A stretch of 64,000 nt of DNA, taken from assembly GCF_007992115.1 (NCBI RefSeq), contig NZ_BJZQ01000010.1:1-64000 (forward strand). The letters are read 5' to 3'. Every line of letters starts with the position of its first letter. The first letter of the stretch is position 1. Under the pieces are notes generated by a model. The model was given only the letters and a program-made list of their open reading frames with translations. It ran no database searches and was not told where the DNA came from. The position numbers were made by a program, and so were the translations under genes. Source of the DNA: Aeromicrobium flavum (lineage in GTDB: Bacteria > Actinomycetota > Actinomycetes > Propionibacteriales > Nocardioidaceae). This document shows, one piece after another, positions 27,524-36,715 of this stretch.

Positions 27524-28542
27524 GTCAGCCGCTGAAGCTGGGGTACAAGGCGTCCGCCGAGCAGTTCGGCCCGCGCGACCTCGTGGAGTACGCCGTGTCC
27601 GCGGAGGCGCACGGCATGGAGTCGGTCTGGACGAGCGACCACTTCCAGCCGTGGCGCCACACCGGCGGCCACGCGCCGTTCTCGCTGGCCTGGATGGCGG
27701 CGGTGGGCGAGCGGACCGAGTCGGTCGTGATCGGCACCTCGGTCATGACGCCGACGTTCCGCTACAACCCGGCCGTCATCGCGCAGGCGTTCGCGACGAT
27801 GGGCTGCCTCTACCCGGGGCGCATCGTGCTGGGCGTCGGCACCGGCGAGGCGCTCAACGAGATCGCCACCGGGTTCCGCGGCGCGGGCGAGCAGGACTGG
27901 CCCGAGTTCAAGGAGCGGTTCGCCCGGTTGCGCGAGTCCGTGCGCCTGATGCGCGAGCTCTGGGCGAACGAGCGCGTCTCGTTCGAAGGCGAGTACTACT
28001 CCACCCACGACGCCTCGATCTACGACCGTCCCGACCAGCCGATCCCCGTCTACGTCGCCGCCGGCGGACCCATGGTGGCGCGGTACGCCGGGCGCGTGGG
28101 CGACGGCTCGATCTGCACGTCGGGCAAGGGACCCGAGCTCTACACCGAGAAGCTCCTGCCGGCGTTCCGCGAGGGCGCCGAGAAGGCCGACCGCGATCCC
28201 GACGCGGCCGACCGGATGATCGAGATCAAGCTGTCGTACGACACCGACCACGACGCCGCGCTGGAGAACACGCGGTTCTGGTCGCCGCTGTCGCTGACGC
28301 CCGAGCAGAAGCACTCCATCACCGACCCGGTGCAGATGGAGGAGGCCGCCGACGCCCTGCCGATCGAGCAGATCGCGAAGCGCTGGATCGTCGGCTCCGA
28401 TCCCGACGAGGTGGCCGCGATGATCGGGCAGTACGTCGACTGGGGCTTCAACCACCTGGTCTTCCACGCGCCCGGGCACGACCAGCAGCGCTTCCTCGAG
28501 GTGTTCGAGCGCGACCTGGCCCCGCGCCTGCGCGACCGCTGA
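27520..28542 (+). CDS. fgd: F420-dependent glucose-6-phosphate dehydrogenase
   Basis: 340 aa. Very close to mycobacterial Fgd1 along its length, for example [60 protein letters not shown] and IAAGGP-type loop [20 protein letters not shown]. It oxidises glucose-6-phosphate to 6-phosphogluconolactone and reduces cofactor F420, supplying F420H2 to enzymes such as the LLM oxidoreductase at 22.4 kb. The ATG overlaps the rsmI stop; pairing with rsmI is probably only transcriptional. Confidence 0.96.
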   Translation: MSQPLKLGYKASAEQFGPRDLVEYAVSAEAHGMESVWTSDHFQPWRHTGGHAPFSLAWMAAVGERTESVVIGTSVMTPTFRYNPAVIAQAFATMGCLYPGRIVLGVGTGEALNEIATGFRGAGEQDWPEFKERFARLRESVRLMRELWANERVSFEGEYYSTHDASIYDRPDQPIPVYVAAGGPMVARYAGRVGDGSICTSGKGPELYTEKLLPAFREGAEKADRDPDAADRMIEIKLSYDTDHDAALENTRFWSPLSLTPEQKHSITDPVQMEEAADALPIEQIAKRWIVGSDPDEVAAMIGQYVDWGFNHLVFHAPGHDQQRFLEVFERDLAPRLRDR

Positions 28543-28548
28543 GCCGGG

Positions 28549-30528
28549 TCAGAGCGCGATCTCGGGCTTGATCTGCGAGACGCGCCAGATCCGGCGGCGG
28601 TAGGCGGCACCCGCGGAGATCGCGACGCCTCCCACGACGTAGGCGGCCAGCACCGCGATGTCGCGCGGCAGTGAGTCGAGGTTCGCCCCGTACATCAGGT
28701 GCCGAATCCCGTCGATCGCGTAGGTCATCGGCAGGACGTGGTGGATCGACTGCAGCGTGGGCGGCAGGGTCTGCCACGGGAACGTTCCCCCCGCACTGGC
28801 CAGCTGGAGCACGAGCAGCACGAGCCCGAGCAGCTGTCCGACGGGACCGAGCCAGGCGTTCAGGGCGTGCACGATCGCCACGAAGGCCGCTCCCACGAGC
28901 AAGAGGAAGAACGCCACCTGCGTCGCGCGCAGGACGTCGATGCCGACGACCGACATCACCACGGCGAGCATGATCAGCACCTGTGCCGCAGCGAGTGCGG
29001 CAGGCGTGAGCCAGCCACCCAGCGCGGTGCGCCACGGCGACTGCCGCGCCGCGATCGCGCGGTTCGACAACGGGCGGACCAGCAGGAACATGACGTAGCC
29101 GCCCACCCACGCGCCGATCGCGAGGAAGAACGGCGCCAGCCCGGCGCCGTAGCTGTCGGCGGAGGCCTGGGCGACGTCCTCGGTCCGGATGGGCGAGGCG
29201 ATCGTGCGCGCCGTCTCGTCGCGGCGCTGCTCGGAGAGGTCGGGGATCGACCGCACGCCGTCGGCGAGCCCGTCGGCCAGCTCGCGGGAGCCGTCGCGGG
29301 CGCTCTCGAGCCCGGAGGCGAGGGTGCCCGCACCGTCGGCCAGCTGGGCGGCGCCGTCCCGCGCGTCGGTCTGTCCCGCGAGCAGCTCGGCGTTGCCGTC
29401 GCGCGCGGTCTGCAGGCCGTCACGCAGCGTCCCGGCGCCGTCGGAGAGCCGGGTGGCTCCAGCGCGGAGCTCGCCCGCACCTGAAGCAACGCGGTCCGCC
29501 CCGTCGGCCAGCTCGTCGATCTGGCCGGTGGTGGTCTGCACCCGCTCGTCCAGGTCGTCCAGGGGCTGGCGCAGGTCGTCGAGCGAGGCGAGGATCGCCT
29601 CCTGCTCGGCCGGGTCCAGGCCGGAGGCGGCCAACCGCTCGGCGATGTCGGCGCGTGCCGTGTCGAGATCGCCGTTGGCGCGGGCCGACGCCTCGGCGAT
29701 GCGGTCGGCGACGGTGGCCAGCTCGGCGTTGCCGTCGGCGACCTGCCGGGCACCCGAGGCGAGCTCGCCGGCGCCGTCGGACAGCGTGTCGGCCCCGGAG
29801 GCCAGCGTGCCGGCTCCGGTCGCGGCGTCGTCCAGGCCCGCGCCGAGGGCGTGCTGGCCCTCCACCAACCGGGCCTCGCCCGCGGAGAGCTCGGTGGCGC
29901 CCGCGCTGAGCCGCTGGGCACCGTCGTGCGCATCGACGAGGCCGTCGGCGAGCGTCTCGGCGCCCTCGCCGGCCTCCTTCAGCTGGTCGTGCAGCGTCGA
30001 GAAGCCGAGCAGGAAGGAGGAGGCGGCCCGCTCGCTGACGTTCTCGGCGATGGAGGAGCTGACCTTCGTCAGCACCTGCTCGGCGATGGTCGAGGAGAGG
30101 TAGTTGTTGGCCTCGTTGGTCGTGAGGATCAGCGTGCCCTGCGCCGGGTCGAAGTCCGCCGTCGACGCGAGGGCGGTGGAGAAGCCGCGGGGGATCGTGA
30201 GGGCGAACAGGTAGGTGCCGTCCTCGACCCCGGCCGCGGCCTCGTCGGACCCGACCTCCTGCCAGTCGAACGAGCCGTCCTCGACGAGGTCGCGGGCCAC
30301 GTCCCGCCCGGCGTGCACGGTGCCGCTCTGGGCGCTGTCGGCGGGCACGTCCTCGACGACGAGCGCCGCCTGTACGGAGGCGAGCTTCCCGTACGGGTCG
30401 TGGTTGGCCCACAGGTAGAGGGAGGCGTACATGGTCGGGATCAGCACGATCGCGAGCACGGCCAAGCGCGGCATCCTGCCGGCGGTGAGACGGCGCAGCT
30501 CGCTCAGGGCGAGCCTCAGCGCGGTCAC
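28549..30528 (-). CDS. YhgE/Pip-type membrane protein (ABC-2-like export permease)
   Basis: 659 aa. One N-terminal membrane segment (RLAVLAIVLIPTMYASLYLW), a long extracytoplasmic part with many repeats of the type LADGAGTLASG (about residues 200-440; flexible coiled-coil-like), then five to six C-terminal membrane segments. This is the YhgE/Pip architecture, distantly related to ABC-2 permeases and to ESX-type and phage-infection proteins. The substrate is unknown. The GTG at 30528 overlaps the stop of the upstream ATPase-like gene (GTGA), so both are made together. Confidence 0.85.
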   Translation of the reverse strand: MTALRLALSELRRLTAGRMPRLAVLAIVLIPTMYASLYLWANHDPYGKLASVQAALVVEDVPADSAQSGTVHAGRDVARDLVEDGSFDWQEVGSDEAAAGVEDGTYLFALTIPRGFSTALASTADFDPAQGTLILTTNEANNYLSSTIAEQVLTKVSSSIAENVSERAASSFLLGFSTLHDQLKEAGEGAETLADGLVDAHDGAQRLSAGATELSAGEARLVEGQHALGAGLDDAATGAGTLASGADTLSDGAGELASGARQVADGNAELATVADRIAEASARANGDLDTARADIAERLAASGLDPAEQEAILASLDDLRQPLDDLDERVQTTTGQIDELADGADRVASGAGELRAGATRLSDGAGTLRDGLQTARDGNAELLAGQTDARDGAAQLADGAGTLASGLESARDGSRELADGLADGVRSIPDLSEQRRDETARTIASPIRTEDVAQASADSYGAGLAPFFLAIGAWVGGYVMFLLVRPLSNRAIAARQSPWRTALGGWLTPAALAAAQVLIMLAVVMSVVGIDVLRATQVAFFLLLVGAAFVAIVHALNAWLGPVGQLLGLVLLVLQLASAGGTFPWQTLPPTLQSIHHVLPMTYAIDGIRHLMYGANLDSLPRDIAVLAAYVVGGVAISAGAAYRRRIWRVSQIKPEIAL

Positions 30529-31142
30529 CGGGCACCTCCGAGGGTCGCGTGCGAGGTCCTGACGTTCCGCAGCGAGTTGGTGGTCAGCTGCAGGCACACC
30601 GCGAGGCCGCGGTCGGCCAGCTCGTGCGCCACGCCGAGCGCCGCGTGGGGATCGGCGCCGTACCGGTCGGGGCAGCACAGGACGAGAGCCGTGACACCGG
30701 GCCGCCGGGCGGCGACGTCGGCCAGCAGCGCGAGCCGCACGTCGGGTGGGACGTCCTCCACGCGGGTGCGCCGCCACTCCTGCGCGCCGCGCTCCTCGAG
30801 CCAGTCGCGGACGTCGCGTCGACCCGCGGGCCGGCGCGCCATCGCCAGCTCCTCGCCCATCGTGGTGGCCAGTGAGACGACGTCGTCGGGCTCGGAGACG
30901 TCGGGAACGTCCACGAGCGCCACCTCGTCGCGCAACCGCGGCCCGTCGACCTCGCCGTCGATGAGCACCCGTCCCGAGGACGGCACCAGCCGCCCGCCGA
31001 GCAGCAGGCTGAACGCGGTGTGGCCGGTGCCGGGCGGGCCGTCGACGACGGTCACCCCTCCGGACTCGATGGTGGCCGACGTCGGCTCCAGCACCGCGGA
31101 GTGCGGGCCGTCCACCGAGGTGGCGATCGCTTCGATTCTCAT
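30525..31142 (-). CDS. Degenerate ABC ATP-binding-like protein
   Basis: 205 aa. It has the order of an ABC nucleotide-binding domain, but the Walker A motif reads GPPGTGHTAF with His in place of the essential Lys, the LSGGQ signature is replaced by a VEDVPPDVRL stretch, and the Walker B strand reads ALVLCCPD. ATP hydrolysis is unlikely. Coupled by overlap to the YhgE/Pip gene, so it probably serves as a regulatory or structural subunit of that transporter. Alternatively it is a decaying gene, but the frame is intact and codon use is normal. Confidence 0.72.
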   Translation of the reverse strand: MRIEAIATSVDGPHSAVLEPTSATIESGGVTVVDGPPGTGHTAFSLLLGGRLVPSSGRVLIDGEVDGPRLRDEVALVDVPDVSEPDDVVSLATTMGEELAMARRPAGRRDVRDWLEERGAQEWRRTRVEDVPPDVRLALLADVAARRPGVTALVLCCPDRYGADPHAALGVAHELADRGLAVCLQLTTNSLRNVRTSHATLGGAR

Positions 31143-31274
31143 GATTCTCGCTCCCGGGGCCGGGGAGGTGGCCCGACCTTCCAGTCTCCAGCGTCACCCG
31201 CGGTTGCCCCAAGGGCGAGGCGGGTGATTCCCGTTACGCGCGCCGGGCGGTCCGGACCCCGTCGGCGCGATCAC

Positions 31275-31280
31275 TAGACT
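31275..31280 (+). promoter_or_regulatory. Predicted -10 box of metG (leaderless)
   Basis: TAGACT, seven bases before the GTG at 31288. Confidence 0.5.
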
Positions 31281-31287
31281 CGGACTC

Positions 31288-32868
31288 GTGCCCGAACCCA
31301 CCTTCTACGCCACGACGCCGATCTACTACGTCAACGACGCGCCCCACATCGGTCACGGCTACACGACCACGATCGGCGACGTCATCACGCGGTGGCACCG
31401 CCAGCGCGGCGAGCGGGTCCAGTACCTCACCGGCGTGGACGAGCACGGCCAGAAGGTGCTGCGCAAGGCCGAGGCCAACGGCGTCTCGCCGCAGGAGTGG
31501 GTCGACCGCCTCGTCGAGAGCGAGTGGCTGCCGATGCTGCGCACGATCGACGCGGCCAACGACGACTTCATCCGCACCACCGAGGCCCGCCACGAGAAGG
31601 GCGCCCAGGCGTTCTGGCAGGACCTCCACGACCGCGGCGAGGTCTACCGGGGCGAGTTCTCGGGCTGGTACAGCGTCGGGTCCGAGGAGTTCGTCGCCGA
31701 CGAGTACGTGGCCGACGGCGAGGGCGAGGACGAGGGCTTCAAAGTCTCGACGCTCGACGGCAGCCGCCTGGAGCACGTCACCGAGGAGAACTACTTCTTC
31801 CCGCTGAGCAAGTACGCCGACCGGCTGCTCGCCCTCTACGAGGAGCATCCCGAGTTCGTGCAGCCCGAGTCGGCGCGCAACGAGGTGCTCGCGTTCGTCC
31901 GTGGCGGCCTGAAGGACCTGTCGATCTCGCGCTCGACGTTCGACTGGGGCATCCCGCTGCCGTGGGACGACTCGCACGTCATGTACGTCTGGATCGAGGC
32001 GCTGCTGAACTACGTCACGGCGGCCGGCTACGGCGTCGACGACGAGCGCTTCGCCGACCTGTGGCCCGCGAACGTCCACTTCGTGGGCAAGGACATCGTG
32101 CGGTTCCACGCCGTCATCTGGCCGGCGCTGCTGATGGCCGCGGGCCTGCCCGTGCCGCACCGCGTCTTCGCCCACGGCTGGCTGCTGGTCGGCGGCCAGA
32201 AGATGAGCAAGAGCAAGGCCAACGGCATCCACCCCAACGAGATCGTCGCCACCTTCGGCTCGGACGCCTACCGCTACTACTTCACGCGCGCGCTGACGTT
32301 CGGCAGCGACGGCTCGATCTCGTGGGAGGACATCGGCGCGCGGTACCACGCCGAGCTGGCCAACGGCTTCGGCAACCTGGCGTCGCGCGTGGCCGCGATG
32401 ATCGGCAAGTACTTCGACGGCGAGCTGCCCGCCGCGGGCCCGCTCGGCGACGCCGAGCAGCACATCGTCGACACGGTCGCCGCCGCGGTGGCCGAGGCCG
32501 ACGAGGCGATGGAGCGCATCGCGCCGCAGGACGCGGTGGCCGCGATCTGGCGCATCGTCGACGCGCTGAACCTCTACATCACCGAGACACAGCCGTGGGC
32601 CGTCGCGAAGGACGAGGCGCAGCGCGAACGGCTCGGCACGATCCTCAACACCGCGGCGGAGGGCCTGCGGGTCCTTGCGGTCACGCTGCACCCGGTGCTG
32701 CCGAAGGCCACGGTCTCGCTGTGGGAGTCGCTCGGCGCCGAGCCCGCGCTGGGGGCGCTGGCCGATCAGCGCATCGACGAGGTCGCCACGTGGGGCCGGC
32801 TGCAGCCGGGCGCCACGGTCACGAAGGTGCCGTCACTCTTCCCGCGCATCGACCTCGCCGAGGCCTGA
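31288..32868 (+). CDS. metG: Methionyl-tRNA synthetase
   Basis: 526 aa. Class I synthetase with the HIGH motif HIGHGYTTTIGD near the N-terminus and KMSKSKANGIHPNEI later; anticodon-binding helices occupy the C-terminal third. The length equals the short mycobacterial form without the C-terminal dimerisation domain. Charges tRNA-Met in the cytosol. First gene of metG-tatD, with rpfB, ksgA and ispE downstream. Confidence 0.96.
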   Translation: MPEPTFYATTPIYYVNDAPHIGHGYTTTIGDVITRWHRQRGERVQYLTGVDEHGQKVLRKAEANGVSPQEWVDRLVESEWLPMLRTIDAANDDFIRTTEARHEKGAQAFWQDLHDRGEVYRGEFSGWYSVGSEEFVADEYVADGEGEDEGFKVSTLDGSRLEHVTEENYFFPLSKYADRLLALYEEHPEFVQPESARNEVLAFVRGGLKDLSISRSTFDWGIPLPWDDSHVMYVWIEALLNYVTAAGYGVDDERFADLWPANVHFVGKDIVRFHAVIWPALLMAAGLPVPHRVFAHGWLLVGGQKMSKSKANGIHPNEIVATFGSDAYRYYFTRALTFGSDGSISWEDIGARYHAELANGFGNLASRVAAMIGKYFDGELPAAGPLGDAEQHIVDTVAAAVAEADEAMERIAPQDAVAAIWRIVDALNLYITETQPWAVAKDEAQRERLGTILNTAAEGLRVLAVTLHPVLPKATVSLWESLGAEPALGALADQRIDEVATWGRLQPGATVTKVPSLFPRIDLAEA

Positions 32869-32871
32869 GCC

Positions 32872-33729
32872 GTGGGCTTCACCGAGGGCTGGCCCGACGC
32901 GCCCGAGCCGCTGCCGAGCCCGGTCGTCGACAACCACTGCCACCTCGACACGCCGATCCGCGGCGGAGTGATGATCCCCGTCGACGAGGCCCTCGACCGC
33001 GCCGCGGCCGTCGGCGTCACGCGCACGGTGCAGGTCGGGTGTGACCTGGAGGGCTCGCGGTGGGCGGTCGAGGTCGCCCGGCAGCAGCCGAGCGTGGTCG
33101 CCGCGGTGGCGATGCACCCCAATGACGCGGCGCGCAGCGAGACGCTCGAGGCCGACCTGGCCGAGATCGACCGGCTCGCGGCCGACCCGGTCGTGCGTGC
33201 CGTCGGCGAGACGGGCCTCGACTACTTCCGCACCGGGCCCGAGGGGCGCCCGCAGCAGCAGCACAGCTTCCGCGCCCACATCGAGATCGCGAAGCGGCAC
33301 GACCGCACCCTCGTCATCCACGACCGGGACGCGCACGACGACGTGCTCGCGATCCTCGACGAGGTGGGCGTGCCGGACCGCGTCGTCATGCACTGCTTCA
33401 GCGGCGACGCCGACTTCGCCCGCCGGTGCCTCGACCGGGGCGCCCACCTCTCGTTCGCGGGGACGGTCACCTTCAAGAACGCCGAGTACCTGCGCGACGC
33501 CCTGCGGATCGCGCCGCGCGACCGGATCCTCGTCGAGACCGACGCGCCGTTCCTCACGCCCATGCCGCACCGGGGCGAGCCGAACGCGTCGTTCCTCGTC
33601 CCGCACACGGTGCGGTTCATGGCGGAGGTGCTCGACACCGACCTCGCGGGGCTCTGCCGGGCCATCGACGCGAACACCGATCGGGCGTTCGGAGGACACT
33701 GGCCCGAGCGTTTCGCTAGTGTCTCCTGA
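32872..33729 (+). CDS. tatD: TatD-family metal-dependent hydrolase
   Basis: 285 aa. Metal-binding motifs: H-x-H in VDNHCHLDTPIRGG, VGETGLDYF, LVIHDRDAHDD, MHCFSGDADFA and VETDAPFLTP. TatD enzymes are metal-dependent DNases. The GTG at 32872 lies three bases after the metG stop, so both are one transcript. Confidence 0.92.
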   Translation: MGFTEGWPDAPEPLPSPVVDNHCHLDTPIRGGVMIPVDEALDRAAAVGVTRTVQVGCDLEGSRWAVEVARQQPSVVAAVAMHPNDAARSETLEADLAEIDRLAADPVVRAVGETGLDYFRTGPEGRPQQQHSFRAHIEIAKRHDRTLVIHDRDAHDDVLAILDEVGVPDRVVMHCFSGDADFARRCLDRGAHLSFAGTVTFKNAEYLRDALRIAPRDRILVETDAPFLTPMPHRGEPNASFLVPHTVRFMAEVLDTDLAGLCRAIDANTDRAFGGHWPERFASVS

Positions 33730-33802
33730 GTCACAGGATTTGAAATAACCGCCACCAACACGCATGGTGGAAAGGTTGTGTCTCCCACCCTTGAGGTAGT
33801 TT

Positions 33803-34924
33803 GTGCCCCGTTTGTTGCCTGAAGTCACCCCCCGGAACACCGTCACGATGGGTCTGCTGGCCCTCGGACTGGCCGTCGCGGTCGGCGGTGTCGTCCACGC
33901 CTCGACCTATGACGACCTCGTGCGCTTCGACGTCGACGGCGTCGTCACCGAGGTCCGCACCGAGAGCGAGACCGTCAGCGAGCTCCTCCGGGAGAAGAAC
34001 GTCGACCTCGCGGCCACCGACAAGGTGAGCCCGGCTCCCGTCACCGAGCTCGACGACGGCGACGTGGTCAAGGTCCGTCGCGCCAAGGCCGTCACCCTCG
34101 TCGTCGACGGGAAGATCAGCCAGAAGACCGTCCACGACGTCGACGTCGCCGGCGCGCTGAAGACGCTCGGCGTCACCCCGAAGGAGGGCGCCGCGTTCTC
34201 GATGGCTCCCGACGAGCGCCTGGGCCTCGACGGCAACAGCGTCGTCGTCAGCAACCCCAAGCCCGTCACCTTGAAGGTCGACGGCAAGAAGCAGCGGCTC
34301 ACCACCTCCGCGCCCACGATGCAGGCGCTGCTCGCCCAGCGCGGCGTCGAGATCGGGCGCCTCGACGAGGTCAAGCCGGGCCTGGGCGCCTACCTCAAGC
34401 CGCGCCAGGCGCTGCGCGTCGTGCGGATCGAGAAGGTCACCCGCACCGAGAAGATCCCAGTCGACCACACCGTCACGTACACCAACGACGCGTCGCTGCT
34501 CGCCGGCGACACCAAGGTCGTCAAGGAGGGCCGCGACGGGCTCGACCGGGCCAAGGTCCAGCTCGTCCTCGCCGACGGCAAGGTCCGTGAGCGGCGCGTG
34601 ATCTCGCGCAGCTCGGTCCGTCCGCCGATCGCCGAGGTGAAGAAGCGCGGCACCAAGAAGCCCGACACCGGCTCCGACGACTCGGTCGACGGTGGCGTCT
34701 GGGACCGCATCGCCAAGTGCGAGTCCGGTGGCAACTGGAGCATCAACACCGGCAACGGCTACTACGGCGGCCTGCAGTTCTCCGCCGCCACGTGGCACAG
34801 CGTCGGCGGCCCCGGGCTCCCGCACCAGCACAGCAAGGCCACCCAGATCAAGTACGCCAAGATCCTGCAGGCGCGCTCCGGGTGGGGCCAGTGGTCCTGT
34901 GCCGCCAAGGTCGGCGTCCACTGA
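33803..34924 (+). CDS. rpfB: Resuscitation-promoting factor (RpfB-like)
   Basis: 373 aa. N-terminal signal or anchor ([20 protein letters not shown]), three DUF348 repeats (about 40-92, 95-152, 153-212), a G5 domain (about 213-275), a short Lys/Asp linker and the Rpf lysozyme-like domain ([13 protein letters not shown]... to the end) with catalytic Glu307. This is the full RpfB arrangement; the enzyme cleaves peptidoglycan and promotes regrowth of dormant cells. The GTG at 33803 is preceded by TTGAGG. A small hairpin (CCACCA/TGGTGG, 33752-33770) lies in the 73-bp gap after tatD; no ydaO-type riboswitch was recognised. Confidence 0.95.
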   Translation: MPRLLPEVTPRNTVTMGLLALGLAVAVGGVVHASTYDDLVRFDVDGVVTEVRTESETVSELLREKNVDLAATDKVSPAPVTELDDGDVVKVRRAKAVTLVVDGKISQKTVHDVDVAGALKTLGVTPKEGAAFSMAPDERLGLDGNSVVVSNPKPVTLKVDGKKQRLTTSAPTMQALLAQRGVEIGRLDEVKPGLGAYLKPRQALRVVRIEKVTRTEKIPVDHTVTYTNDASLLAGDTKVVKEGRDGLDRAKVQLVLADGKVRERRVISRSSVRPPIAEVKKRGTKKPDTGSDDSVDGGVWDRIAKCESGGNWSINTGNGYYGGLQFSAATWHSVGGPGLPHQHSKATQIKYAKILQARSGWGQWSCAAKVGVH

Positions 34925-35787
34925 GCACGTCCGGCGGTGAGATCCGCCTCCTGGGCGCGGCCGACATCCGTCGGCTCGCCGAGGAGGCGGGCGTCCGGCC
35001 CACGAAGCAGAAGGGCCAGAACTTCGTCATCGACGGCAACACGGTGCGTCGCATCGTCGAGGCCTCCGGTGTGGGCCCGGACGACGTCGTCGTCGAGATC
35101 GGTCCGGGCCTGGGCTCGCTGACCCTCGCGCTGCTCGACAGGGCGCGCCACGTGACCGCCGTCGAGATCGACGACGCCCTCGCCAGCCGGCTGCCGGCCA
35201 CGATCGAGGAGTTCGCGCCCGGCGCGCAGGACCGGTTCGACCTCGTGCACGCCGACGCGATGCGGGTCCGTGAGCTGCCCGGCCCCGCGCCGACGGCGCT
35301 CGTGGCCAACCTGCCGTACAACGTCTCCGTGCCGGTGCTGCTGCACTTCCTGGAGACGTTCCCCTCGCTGCGCACCGTCCTGGTGATGGTGCAGGCCGAG
35401 GTGGCGCACCGGCTGGCCGCCGGTCCGGGCTCGCGCACCTACGGCATCCCGAGCGTCAAAGCCGCCTGGTACGCCGACGTGCGCCTGGCCGGCAACATCG
35501 GCCGCAACGTGTTCTGGCCGGCTCCCAACGTGGACTCCGCGCTGGTCGCCATGACCCGCCACGAGCCGCTGCCCGGCGACCGCAGAACCGTCTTCGCCGT
35601 CGTCGACGCCGCCTTCGCCCAGCGCCGCAAGACGCTCCGGGCCGCGCTGTCGGGCTACGCCGGCAGTGGCACGGCGGCCGAGGAGGCCCTCGTCGCCGCC
35701 GGCATCGACCCGCGCACCCGCGGCGAGCAGCTGACGGTGGAGCAGTTCGCGGCCGTCGCCGAGCACCTGCCGCCGCGCTCCCGTTAG
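34891..35787 (+). CDS. ksgA: 16S rRNA dimethyladenosine transferase RsmA (KsgA); start uncertain
   Basis: About 298 aa. Begins its conserved part at [43 protein letters not shown] motif [15 protein letters not shown] and catalytic [16 protein letters not shown] follow. It dimethylates two adenines in helix 45 of 16S rRNA. There is no ATG in frame near the expected start: candidates are GTG at 34891 (34-bp overlap with rpfB, chosen here) or a rare CTG at 34921 that overlaps the rpfB stop as CTGA. Gene order rpfB-ksgA-ispE is the same as in mycobacteria. Confidence 0.9.
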   Translation: MVLCRQGRRPLSTSGGEIRLLGAADIRRLAEEAGVRPTKQKGQNFVIDGNTVRRIVEASGVGPDDVVVEIGPGLGSLTLALLDRARHVTAVEIDDALASRLPATIEEFAPGAQDRFDLVHADAMRVRELPGPAPTALVANLPYNVSVPVLLHFLETFPSLRTVLVMVQAEVAHRLAAGPGSRTYGIPSVKAAWYADVRLAGNIGRNVFWPAPNVDSALVAMTRHEPLPGDRRTVFAVVDAAFAQRRKTLRAALSGYAGSGTAAEEALVAAGIDPRTRGEQLTVEQFAAVAEHLPPRSR

Positions 35788-35790
35788 GTT
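35785..35790 (+). promoter_or_regulatory. Predicted -10 box of ispE (leaderless)
   Basis: TAGGTT overlaps the ksgA stop codon and ends seven bases before the GTG at 35798. Confidence 0.5.
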
Positions 35791-35797
35791 GGGGCAC

Positions 35798-36715
35798 GTG
35801 GTGTCGAGGGTGACCGTGAGCGTTCCGGCCAAGATCAACCTGTGCTTGGGCGTCGGACGCGTGCGCCCGGACGGGTTCCATCCGCTCGCCACGGTCTACC
35901 AGGCGGTCGACCTGCACGACGAGCTCCGCATCTCCTCGCGCGAGGACGGCGAGCTGACGGTCGCCATGCACACCGAGGTCGAGCTGCCCGAGGGGTCGAC
36001 CGTGCCCGAGGGCGACGACAACCTCGCGGTGCGCGCGGCCCGCCTGTTGCGCGAGCGGCTGGGCGATCCCGGCCTCGGCGCCGACATCGCGATCCGCAAG
36101 GTCATCCCCGTCGCCGGCGGCATGGCCGGCGGGTCCGCCGACGCGGCCGCCGCGCTGGTCGGCTGCAACGAGCTGTGGGGCGGCGGGCTGTCCCGCGCCG
36201 ATCTCGAGCCGCTCGCCGCCGAGCTGGGCAGTGACGTCCCCTTCCTGCTGCACGGCGGCAACGCCATCGGCGGCGGCCGCGGCGAGACCGTCAGCCCGGT
36301 TCTGGCGCGCGGCGGCTACCACTGGGTGTTCGCCACGGCGACCGAGGGACTCTCGACCGCGGCGGTCTACGCCGAGTTCGACCGGCTCCACCCCGATGCG
36401 CCCGCCGAACCCGAGGTGCCCGACGCCCTGCTGAACGCCCTGCGGGCCGGCGACGCCCACGCGCTCGGCCAGGCGCTGTCCAACGACCTCACCGAGGCCT
36501 CGCTGTCCCTGCGCCCCGAGCTCGCCGACACGCTCGAGGTCGGCCTGCAGGCCGGCGCCCTGGGCGCGATCGTGTCCGGCTCCGGGCCGACGACGGTCTT
36601 CCTGGCCGCCTCCGAACAGCACGCCCTCGACCTCGCGATGGCGCTGACCAGCGCCGCCGCCGCGGCCGACGTCATCCAGTCCCGCGGCCCGGTGTCCGGG
36701 GCCCGGCTCGTCTGA
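35798..36715 (+). CDS. ispE: 4-diphosphocytidyl-2-C-methyl-D-erythritol kinase
   Basis: 305 aa. GHMP kinase: PAKINLCLGVGRVRPDGFH near the N-terminus, the ATP loop PVAGGMAGGSADAAAALVGC, and the C-terminal GAIVSGSGPTTVFL motif. Phosphorylates CDP-methylerythritol in the MEP isoprenoid pathway. Several in-frame starts lie close together (TTG 35789, GTG 35798, 35801, 35810); the spacing from the TAGGTT box favours 35798. Its stop overlaps the ABC-F start (TGATG). Confidence 0.92.
   Translation: MVSRVTVSVPAKINLCLGVGRVRPDGFHPLATVYQAVDLHDELRISSREDGELTVAMHTEVELPEGSTVPEGDDNLAVRAARLLRERLGDPGLGADIAIRKVIPVAGGMAGGSADAAAALVGCNELWGGGLSRADLEPLAAELGSDVPFLLHGGNAIGGGRGETVSPVLARGGYHWVFATATEGLSTAAVYAEFDRLHPDAPAEPEVPDALLNALRAGDAHALGQALSNDLTEASLSLRPELADTLEVGLQAGALGAIVSGSGPTTVFLAASEQHALDLAMALTSAAAAADVIQSRGPVSGARLV

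Noticed and set aside
33730..33802. ydaO (c-di-AMP) riboswitch before rpfB
   Set aside because: The gap is 73 bp and holds only a small CCACCA/TGGTGG hairpin; a ydaO element needs well over 100 nt.
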